Shown piece after piece: positions 55,600-64,000 of a stretch of DNA of 64,000 nt. The position numbers were made by a program, and so were the translations under genes. Source of the stretch: Lunularia cruciata (Eukaryota > Streptophyta > Marchantiopsida > Lunulariales > Lunulariaceae); contig OX419757.1 in assembly GCA_948567375.1 (NCBI GenBank), positions 47,864,001-47,928,000 on the forward strand, read 5' to 3'. The first letter of the stretch is position 1, and each line of letters starts with the position of its first letter. A model generated the notes under the pieces. The model was given only the letters and a program-made list of their open reading frames with translations. It ran no database searches and was not told the DNA's origin.

Positions 55600-56150
55600 T
55601 TGGTTGAAGCACCAATTATGAGGGCTCCAAATAGGGATGCCCCTTTTCATGTATATGTGGACACTTCATCCATGGCAATCAAATTCATCTTAAGTTAGAA
55701 GGCCGAGAAGAAGAAAGACTACCTAATTTACTATGCCAGCCAACAACTTTCAATTGCAGAAACAAACTATTTGACAATTGAAAGAAAAGCATTTGGATGG
55801 TGTATGCCTACAAAAAATTTTGCCACTATTTGTTGGGATATGAATTTGTCTTCTATGTGGACCATTATGCTCTGCAAAATTTGGTAGAGAAGAAAAATTT
55901 GTCTTGGCAAATTTCAAGGTGGATCTTGTTGTTACAAGAATTCACATACACTATACAAGTAAGGAAGGGAGCTTTGAATTCAAATATGGATTTCTTATCC
56001 AGGTTTGAAACTCAAGACCAAGACTTGGAAGTTGATGATTGGTTTCTTAATGAAGAGCTATATCATTTAATGGCAATGCAAAGTACAAGGTATGCGGCAA
56101 AATATCACCATCTACATACTTGCCATTGTCTTGATAGATTAGACTCAGAG
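55600..56150 (+). pseudogene. RNase H of the giant-LTR gypsy
   Basis: AGAPNRDAPFHVYVDTSSMAI-like sequence, YYASQQLSIAETNYLTIERKA and, in the open stretch 55797-56153, YKKFCHYLLGYEFVFYVDHYALQNLV and GALNSNMDFLSRFE. The domain is shifted in frame once near 55790. Confidence 0.85.
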
Positions 56151-56229
56151 TAGAGGGCAGTCTTCCTCAAGAAGATGGGAGCATATGAGCTAAAATACAA
56201 CATTTTGTTAAAATAGGCAAAGAGAAATT

Positions 56230-57300
56230 ACTTCTGAGATGCTCAGAGGCATACAAAGTCAGAGGAGTAATTGAGTCCTTACACTTGAAAGCATCTAGAG
56301 GACACTATACCCTAAAGAATATTGTAGACAAGGTTCTTTCATTAGGGTATTGGTGGCCTACAATGTTCAAGGACACTCATGCCTAACTCCAAAGTTGTGA
56401 TGCATGTCAAAGCACAAGAAAGTAGACTGGTACTTCCTAGTGCCCTTTGAGACCAATTTTGCCATTGGCCCATTTGAGAAATGGGGAATTGATTTTGTGG
56501 GTCCAATTCAATTGGTGAACCAATTCACGAGGAAAAGATACATCTTGGTGTGCATGGATTATGCTACCAAGATGGTTGAAGCCAAGGCAGCTTAGAGAGA
56601 TGATGCAAAAATAATCACAATTTTTTTCTTCTAGAACATCATTTCATGTTACAAATGGCCTCTAGAATTGGTCAGTGATCAAAAGACTCATTTTTGAACT
56701 CAATGGTGGAAGCATTAACCAAGTACTTCCAAATTAAGCATTGAAAGATGACTCCTTACAATCCAAAAGCAACTAGAATAACAGAGAAAGCAAATGGTTG
56801 TTATGTAAAATTGTGAACAAGGTGACGGTCAACTATACCTACAATCGGGACACAAAGCTACATGTAGCTTTGTGGGCATATAGAACCACCAAAAAGATAA
56901 CAACCAAAAAAATTCCATATTTCTTAACATACGGCTTGCATCCTATACTACTAGTTGAATTCAAAGTACTAACATATTGGATATTGTGTAAGAAATGATT
57001 GTCGGAGGAAGAAAGTCAGGATATTTGGATCCATCAATTGATGTGGTTAAAAGAGAAAAAAGACGATACAAAGTAAACCACAGGGGAAGTACAAGAGCAG
57101 CGGAAAGTCAAGCATGATAAGTGGATAAAGCCTGTTGCTATTTAGGAAGGCAATTTGGTGTTGTTATATGACAATTGCCAAATATTTTTTCTAGGCAACC
57201 TGCACTTATGGTGGATGAGGCCATACCATACAATTCACATTTATGACAATGGCTCTCTTCAACTTGTATACCTGGAAGGCAATCTATTTGCCCCTTGAAT
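56230..57300 (+). pseudogene. integrase of the giant-LTR gypsy
   Basis: Zinc finger at about 56284-56410 (SRGHYTLKNIVDKVL, GYWWPTMFKD, CDACQ), the core entry FEKWGIDFVGPIQ (56473-56512), VCMDYATKMVEA carrying the first Asp, a LVSDQKTHF block (second Asp), and a C-terminal LHVALWAYRTTKK and LTYGLHPILLVEF region. The third-acid block (about 56760) reads ATRITEKAN, keeping the Glu. The domain ends near 57260 with a YDNGSLQLVYLEG stretch. Confidence 0.85.
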
Positions 57301-57344
57301 GAACAAGTGGAGAGTTCAAAAATATTGGACCATGGACTCAAACT

Positions 57345-57880
57345 TGAAGAGTGAAGAATGACCGATCAGCAAAAGACTATAAAATTGAGATTTTGATGAG
57401 GAAGCACTGCAATGTCTAGACAATATCATATTCCTATTCAAAGTCAACTTGAAGGAATGCAAACTACAAGTTTGCAAGAGGAGTGTGTTAGAGTCTTGGG
57501 TTTGATCTTTCATAAGCAAAGAGTGAAGAAGCACGCAATGGCCCCAAAGGGAAATAAGTAGTGTGCAATGAGAGGTCTTGCAATTTTTTGATTAGATGTA
57601 GTGGTAAGGATCAAAGTCTTATCTAGACTTTGCATCGCATTTTTGGCCTAGAACTAGAATTTGAGCTTTCCAGGGTTCATGGCAAAAATCACTACCAACA
57701 ATTGCTAGGATGGGCCCAAGCTTGAAAGGAAGAGAGGAAATCCAACTTGATGGACTAAGTCGGATTGGCCTAGGGGGAGAAGGAGGAGAGGTAGGAGGTG
57801 TCACCTTCTATTAAAAGTGTGATGCTTTGGAAGAAACTGCCAAGGTGAAGAATTCTTCCAATAGACCTTGCACCAAGCAA
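57345..57880 (+). repeat. truncated 3' LTR of the giant-LTR gypsy
   Basis: Matches the LTR from about 40700 to 41230. The first 340 or so bases of the LTR are missing, and the sequence stops where an HSE-type LTR fragment begins. Confidence 0.78.
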
Positions 57881-58216
57881 TGAGATAGCAAATAGGCCAA
57901 AGTAGCCTAGAATATTCTAGAAGTATCTAAGAAGCTTCTTGGTAAGATTCTTGGCTAGCTTAGCTTAAACCCAAGTAGGTAACTTTTAGAAGGAAGCTTC
58001 TAGAAGCTTCTAACTAGCTTAGCTTGCACGCCAAGTAGGCAGCTTCTAGAAGGAAGCTTCTTGAGAAGCTCCTCGGTTAACTGAGCTTGCACTCCAAGGA
58101 AGTGGCTCAAGGAAGCTTCTTGAGAAGCTTCCCAAGAGCCCCATATGCTCCCTATAAATACCAAAGCCACAGCTCATGCTAGGCATTTGGAGTTTCCCAC
58201 ACTCAAGTGTCCAAGT
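57881..58216 (+). repeat. HSE-type LTR fragment
   Basis: Homologous to 39795-40120. It lacks both LTR termini. It keeps CTAGAATATTCTAGAAG (about 57907-57923), the GAAGCTTC palindromes and a TATA-like CTATAAATACC at about 58152. Confidence 0.82.
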
Positions 58217-59371
58217 AATCAAGAAAGTACTTGGGAAAAAGGTGACTATCTCAGGACCAAGATGACCTTGAAAGTGACAAGAAACCAACTTGTAAAATTG
58301 GTGGGTAAACAAAAAAGTGACCAAAGAATGACCAATCAATGAAAGACTATAAAATTGAGATCTAGATGAGGAAGCACTGCAATGTCTACATGATATTCTA
58401 TTCATATTTAGAGTTTGACCCAAAGGAATGCAAACTGCAAGTACGCAAGAGGAGTGAATTAGAGTCTTAGGTTTGATCTTTCATAAGCAGAGAGTGAAGA
58501 AGCACATGATGGCCCCAAAGGGAAATAAGAAAAGTGCAGTGAGGGGTCTTGCAATTTTTTGATTAGATATAGTGGTAAGGATCAAAGTCTTGTCCACACT
58601 TTGATCACAATTTTGGCCTAGAACTGGACTTTAAGCTTTCCAAGGTTCATGACATAAATCACTGCTTGCAATTGCAAGGACGGGCCCAAGCATGAATGGA
58701 AGAGAGGAAATCCAGCTTAATGGATTGAGTCAAATTAGAGATTAGTCCTAGGGAGAAAATTAGGAGAGGTAGGAGGTGTCATTTTTATCCAAAGTGTGAT
58801 GCTTTGGAAGAAATTGATGAGGTGAGGAATTCTTTCAATAGACCTTGCACCAAGAACGGGTACAAGGTGGATAGCTACAAGGATCCAATATGAAGAGGGA
58901 TTGTGAGCACAATAATGGCTATGTCAAAGCTAGAGGAAACCACCTATATTATGATGCAATAGGGCAGTCTTCTTTCACCATATGCTTGCAAGAGAGGCGG
59001 TGGATTGGGCAAGGTGTTTGCACAAACGGGTTAGGCAAATGATCACCAATTGGAGAATGGATATGCCGCTCCACTACTTTGTACCCTTTGTAGCCCACTT
59101 CTACTTCAGGCTAAACTTACTTAACATAGAGAAGAGAGGATGGATGGTGTCCTATTTTCACCCTAATTTACGTAGAGAAGCAGATGAGGATGAACAATAT
59201 TACATGAAGCAGGTTTGTGAAGATGATAAGTATTACCTGAAGAGTGGAAAAGAGAAGATAGTGGTAGTGGACATCCTTATACCAAGGAAGAGAAGCAGAC
59301 CCAAAGGACAAACCGCATTGGTACATCCCAAAAAGATACAAAGACTAAATCCAAAGCCCATTGTGAAAACC
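58217..59371 (+). repeat. giant-LTR fragment with partial ORF
   Basis: Matches the giant LTR from about 40605 to 41710. It includes an open 130-codon stretch at 58982-59374 with AREAVDWARCLHKRVRQMI and HYFVPFVAHFYFRLNLL, followed by a basic region. The sequence ends abruptly at 59371, where an inverted copy starts. Confidence 0.82.
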
Positions 59372-62322
59372 TAGCAAATATCACTTTTGCGGTAGTCAGG
59401 TAAGTAAAGTTTGTTCTTGTAAAGATACAATTCAAAATTGGTCAAATACAAAGCAAAAAATAACAATCTTAGTTCTTTTTAGTTGTATCATAAGTAGAAA
59501 CCACACCCAGAAGAGAGTAATAAGCACAGAATTGCAGTCTCGTCACACAAAAATGTCATACTTAAGCACAACTCCATCAAATCTTTCTAGATAATCTTGA
59601 TTGTGATGATTCAGTCTCTCCCAAAGACGGCACTTCACTACAAAGAAACTTTGCCTCAGAATTTTGTTCCACTCCTCCACTAAAGGCACAACTTCCTTAA
59701 TCAAAATTGCTTCACATCAAGTCAGTGTTGCACTCACAAATGCAAAATACTTCCAACACTACAATTCCTTTCAGATCTGTCAAGGCATTGCTCTGATTGC
59801 ACTTCACTCAAGATCAAACACACCAAATGAAGATCAAGGCTACGGAATCCAACATCCAACAAGCACATTGACTTGCACTTCAAAATTCTCTCAACACTCA
59901 CAAACACACACACATAGAGTTGATACTTGGAATCAAGTTTAAGCGACAAGCACTGAAACCAGCACTTCACTTTATCTATCTTCAAAATTGTGAATACTAA
60001 ATAATATAAAATTGCAAATTCCTCCTTTAAATAGTCAAGCAATTGAAAGTTGCTTCCAACTATACCATGCTACAATAATTTTTCTAACATGTAGATCCAA
60101 AATGACAAGGCACCTTTTCATATCTGCCTCTTCATATCTCAATCTGTATCTAATCCGATTCGATGTCAACTTTGACTTCAACTTCCAAACCCAATGATCT
60201 TCCTTCAAGAATTTCCCCTTCTTCAGCTCTATCTTCAACTACAAAATCCTTCACTATTTCTACTTCTTCTTCACTATGAACTTCAATTGAGGTCATGGGT
60301 AACCTTTCCAACTCTTTATCTTCCGACCCATCGACTCTTCTCTAATATCTCACGTTACAACTCCAAAGACACATGCACTCCTACTTCTACTACTTTGGAC
60401 TTCTTATCTTCCTTCACACTACTATAAAATCTCTCTAACTCTGAATTCACCAAGTCTAATCTGAGACTTACATTGTCTCCTACCTCCACATCTTCCTATC
60501 TACTCTTTCCCTTAAACGAATCAGAAGAGTGTTCATATCTACATCTTTTGCTCTACTCTTCCAAGTTTCTTGCACAAGAAATTTCAATTTGTGCAGTCTT
60601 GCTTCCTCAAACTTTCCTTCAGCCTCCGTGCTCAGCATGGCTCACAATCTTCCAACAACTTCTCCTACTGATTTTGATGCATACCCCTAAGAGTGTTCTA
60701 CCTTCAACTTTTCTTGGTACATCTTCAACTCTTCTTTATACTCAGTAGCAAGCATCTTCTCCTCCTCCACATGCTGAGAACTTTGCAGCTCAGCACTTCT
60801 TACCAATCCTTGCAATCTTTCTTCCTCTTGGTAATGGATCAATAACTCTGTCTGCCATGCTTGATCTTTTCCTATTGCACTCTTCTTCAAGCACTCTAAC
60901 AGCAATGCTCAAGCACTCTAGCAATGCTAACTCTGTAACTCATGCTCCATCATAGCTGCCATCACTTTCACATAAATACTTTTGATGCAAACTTCACTGA
61001 CCTCCTCTTTCATCTTTGCCAGCAACATCATTTGCTCCTTCAACTTTGCGTCTTGACTGTGCATCTCTCTTCCCTCTTATCAAAACTCTCTTGCAAATTC
61101 TCTAAAGTCTTCTTCTTCATGATGGCATCCACCCAAAGCTCCTCAGCTTCTTCTTCTCTTTGGGTCACAGTCTCCCCTAATCCTTTCACTTCATCTAGCA
61201 GATACTTCATCTTCATATGATCTTGCAGAATTACCTTCTACTGCACCTTCAACAGCTCCAACAATGGAGTCACAATTTGTGTTAAATATTGTACTCCCCC
61301 AAAGCTCCCTTCATTTTTGGCTTTGTCTTTGTACTTTGTTTATTTTGTCGTTGCCTTCTCCCAAAGTCTTGATCTTAGTACTTTGAGTGGTATTGCTTCC
61401 AAGCTTTCTTCTTCCTTATAGATTGAACTCGAACCTGCAGGGTCTTCCATTATTGACTTCTTGCCACTACCTCCCTTTTGGTCTTCCTTCTTTGGCTTTG
61501 CATCCATCTCCTCCATAGCCAATTTTAAACAAGGATTATCTCCTCCACCCATACGATCAATTGCCGCATGTAATGCTTCATCTTCTACTTCAATTGATTG
61601 TTGAACTTCCTCTTCACCATCACTCTCACTTCTGGATCCCCCACTTTGTAGTGTGAGCTCCGCTTCTTCTGAGTCTTCTCTTCTAGACTCTATCTCACTT
61701 TCAAACTCTATATTTTAGGTCTCCTACTTCACCGCCTTCTTACTCCACGGATTGAGTCTTTGGGTCTTCTCTTGTGGCTAAGGCAAGGCTACCTCTTTGT
61801 ATTTAGTCCACTTCTTTGTCTTTGGACTTCTTCCTTCCTCCATCTCCCTTTGTCTTGTTCAGATGAAGTGATCATTACTGGCTTGCAGTTGTATCATGTA
61901 TTGCCGCTCTTCTTCATTCGCTTCTCGTCGTAGATCAAGATGGAAATGTGACACCATGCGATGCTTTGCTTCCGCTGTCAACAAATTCAATCTGAAGTAG
62001 AAGTGTGTTGCAAATAGTGCGAAGTAATGTAGAGGTGAATTGGTTCTCCAATTGATGATCATTTGCCTCATTCACTGGTGGAAGCACTTTGCCCAATTCA
62101 CCTTCGCTCTTGCAACATCTAGGAGAAGAAGATTGCCTACTACATGTTCACGTATGTTGTTTGTTTGGGTTTGAACATGGCCATTATTGCTCCTACAATG
62201 CTTCATTTAATTGGGTCTTGATAGGACTCCACTTTGTAACCATTGTTAGTACGCAGGGTGAAGAACAAATTTCTGATTTCCGCAGTCTCCTTTGTAGCAT
62301 CACACTTCCAATAGAAGGTGAT
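59372..62322 (-). repeat. giant LTR, inverted partial copy
   Basis: Minus-strand copy of the LTR from the coding region to within a few bases of its 3' end. Coding pieces: 62071-61859 (INWRTNSPLHYFALFATHFYF), 61552-61340, 60905-60687 (coiled coil). The terminal non-coding part lies at 59372-60240, with TATA-like box 2 at 60027-60033. Its 5' part is cut off at 62322 by the next copy. Confidence 0.82.
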
Positions 62323-62707
62323 TGTGGTGCCCACATTTTTTGTTTTTTTTCAAAATAAAGGAGAAGTGTATAAAGAAGTCGGATTGCGCCTGTATGGCTG
62401 AAGAAGGCAAAGAAAATTGTCTTCGGGATGAAACCCAAAGTAAAGTGACTTCGGGTCATAAGGCGAAGTACTCAGAAATGCCGTGTCAGCACACAATACG
62501 AAGTAACTTGTCTTCAGATCGGGGGGGAGCTCAACCCGAGGCGAAGACAGTCTAACAACCTTTTGTCGGGGCGAGAAATTCAAGAAGGGGCCGTTTCAAA
62601 ACTGGTGGCTCATACGCGTGAAGGTTGATTGACAGTGACAGGTGCATGCCGTAGGTGTGATTTCTTGGTAGAATTTCAAAGTGACGGAAGACGAAGAATT
62701 GCAACTC

Positions 62708-62715
62708 TATAAAAA
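62708..62715 (+). promoter_or_regulatory. TATA-like box 1, youngest giant LTR
   Basis: TATAAAAA in the conserved context CTCTATAAAAAT, 165 bases before the ATG at 62873. A short frame (MSSNFPLPLRS, from about 62735) lies between and ends just before that ATG. Confidence 0.55.
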
Positions 62716-62872
62716 TCAAAACTGCAACGACAAAATGTCGAGCAATTTTCCTTTGCCGTTGAGGAGTCGTCTTGTAGGTGATCGGGGAAAGGGAAATAGA
62801 GTTGGACTCAAGTTAGTGCGCAAGGGAGAAGTTGCGAGTGAGAAATCGAGAGACAGTAAGAAAGCATAAGAG

Positions 62873-63826
62873 ATGGGAGGAGGGAAGAAGAACTCTGAAT
62901 TTGCAGTGAGAAATCATGCAATTTGGAGATTAGATATAATAGTGAGGATCAAAGTCTTGAGCCGACTTCGGATCACTTTTCTGGCATGGAACTGGAACGT
63001 AAGTCTTCTAGGATTCATGACAAAAATCATCAAGAGTAAATGTCTCGATGGTCCCGAGGAAGAAGGGAAGAGAGGAAATCCGGCTCGCTGGACAAAGTCG
63101 GATTGGAGACTCGTACTCGGGAAGGAGGCGGGTTTGGAGCAGGGAGCCACGTTCTTGGGGAAAGGAGAGATAGCCCAAGAAACGCAGGAGGTGAGAGATG
63201 CCTTCTCGTCAAAGAGAACAAAGAATGGGTACAAAGTGGAGAGCTACAAAGACCCTATGAGGAGAGGAATTGTGAGTGCACTAATGGTCATCCTGAAGCC
63301 GGAGAGAACCACTTATGTGATGAAACACCAAGCGGTGTTCTTTCACAAGTTATTTGTAGGAGAACCGATCAACTGGGCAAGGTGTTTTCACGGGAGAACA
63401 AGGCAAATGGTGTGGAATCTGTGGGACAAGTTGCCTCCCCACTACATCGTACCATTTGCAGCACATTTCTACCTCGGGTTGAATTTGCTCAATTTGGCAG
63501 AGCGCAATAGAATGGTGTCTCATTTCCATCCTGACTTGAGAAGAGAAGTCAACGCGGAGGAGCAGCAATACATTCTCCAAATCCAGAGCACGGACAACTA
63601 CTACACAAAGATAGGGAAAAACGTGGAGATCGTTGTAAGTACCCCGACAAAGAAGAGAACTCAGCAAGCAGAAGCCGAAGAAAACAAGAAACCCCAGAAG
63701 ATGCAAAAAAATAACCCGAGGCGAGGAATGGTGGTGATTGAGTCAGAAGATGAAGACTCAAAAGGCGAAGCCGAGCTCAAGACGGAGGACTCGGAACGTG
63801 AGGAGGAACCTGAGCTGACACTGTAG
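62873..63826 (+). CDS. giant-LTR protein, N-terminal ORF, 317 codons
   Basis: This is the longest intact member of the LTR-coded family. It starts MGGGKKNSEFAVRNHAIWR. The N-terminal two thirds have conserved Trp, His and aromatic blocks (FLAWNWNVSLLGF, RWTKSDWRLVLGKEAG, NGYKVESYKDPMRRG, INWARCFHGRTRQMVWNLW, HYIVPFAAHFYLGLNLLN). From about residue 235 it becomes basic, then strongly acidic. The TAG at 63824-63826 is followed in the same frame by SGDTSSDSEDGGEM and further acidic sequence to the window end. Other copies read CAA or TGG at that position, so the true protein may continue into the coiled coil. I do not know its function. It has no RT, protease or integrase motif. Confidence 0.7.
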   Translation: MGGGKKNSEFAVRNHAIWRLDIIVRIKVLSRLRITFLAWNWNVSLLGFMTKIIKSKCLDGPEEEGKRGNPARWTKSDWRLVLGKEAGLEQGATFLGKGEIAQETQEVRDAFSSKRTKNGYKVESYKDPMRRGIVSALMVILKPERTTYVMKHQAVFFHKLFVGEPINWARCFHGRTRQMVWNLWDKLPPHYIVPFAAHFYLGLNLLNLAERNRMVSHFHPDLRREVNAEEQQYILQIQSTDNYYTKIGKNVEIVVSTPTKKRTQQAEAEENKKPQKMQKNNPRRGMVVIESEDEDSKGEAELKTEDSEREEEPELTL

Positions 63827-64000
63827 AGTGGAGATACTAGCAGTGACAGTGAAGACGGTGGAGAAATGACCTCGGCACCAGTGGCTGAAGAATACAAAGA
63901 AGAAGTGCAAGCCGAAGTAGAAGCCGAAGACAATGTGGCGCTGGAAGACAAAGTACCGGTGCTCGAGGAGAAGAAGATCGCAGTACAGCGAGGAGTTCGC

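Larger units (their letters stand above)
40353..57880 (+). mobile_element. gypsy element with giant coding LTRs, interrupted
   Basis: Plus strand: 5' LTR 40353-44075, primer-binding site 44083-44100, gag from 44164, then a nested element at 44943-52768, gag continuing at 52773, zinc knuckles, RT, RNase H, integrase to about 57300, and a truncated 3' LTR (57345-57880). Gag reads in the same frame across the TSD GTAC of the nested element. Without the insertion the element is about 9.7 kb. All frames carry stops. The left target sequence is the leader of an HSE-LTR gypsy element. Confidence 0.85.
62323..63999 (+). repeat. giant LTR, best-preserved copy, runs off the window
   Basis: Begins TGTGGTGCCCACA, the canonical LTR start, inserted in the inverted copy. 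It has a TATA-like box at 62708-62715 and many more CG dinucleotides than the other copies, which show TG or CA at the same places. This points to a younger insertion. The 3' end lies outside the window. Confidence 0.85.

Noticed and set aside
62914-63951. Long minus-strand open frames opposite the youngest LTR ORF
   Set aside because: They are antisense shadows of a Glu/Lys/Ser-rich frame; no motif and no conservation in other copies.

Overview
The window is nuclear DNA of a land plant: one intron-rich housekeeping gene sits between long blocks of nested, decayed LTR retrotransposons and LINE fragments. Nothing looks bacterial, organellar or viral. The gene encodes a plant-type TRAPPC10/TRS130 protein with GT-AG introns of about 60 to 1,550 bases, and a plant telo-box lies upstream of it. 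I cannot fix the lineage; intron sizes and element content would fit a bryophyte or fern-like genome, but that is a guess.

Layout. 1-3410: 3' part of a Ty3/gypsy chromovirus (RT, RNase H, integrase, chromodomain, 3' LTR). 3480-4250: minus-strand relic of the protein carried by the giant LTRs described below. 4620-8850: a second gypsy element whose pol ends in a PHD-finger-like module; a chromovirus solo LTR splits its integrase. 10025-21119: TRAPPC10/TRS130, reconstructed as 19 exons whose phases all agree (about 1,396 codons). 21120-24050: 3' flank without recognisable genes. 24054-27476 and 37615-38290: copies of one LINE family, mostly 5'-truncated, some with clear target-site duplications (TSDs).

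27477-37609: a minus-strand gypsy element inserted in the catalytic motif of the LINE reverse transcriptase. Its LTRs carry clustered heat-shock-element-like motifs. It contains two further insertions, a 668-base solo LTR (31716-32383) and a 3.8-kb solo LTR (33013-36838). 38395-39746: a second, inverted copy of the PHD-type gypsy element, itself hit by another heat-shock-motif LTR (39747-40176). 40353-57880: a plus-strand gypsy element with a 3.7-kb coding LTR, split in gag by a nearly complete minus-strand gypsy element at 44943-52768. 57881-63999: fragments and head-to-head copies of the giant LTR, the last being the best preserved.

Most unusual signal: a retrotransposon family with LTRs of about 3.7-3.8 kb. 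They contain a long sense-strand coding region (unknown N-terminal domain, acidic linker, long coiled coil) and two conserved TATA-like boxes. One copy is a textbook solo LTR (TG...CA, 5-base TSD) and another is followed directly by a primer-binding site and gag-pol, so the coding region lies inside the LTR and is not a neighbouring gene.
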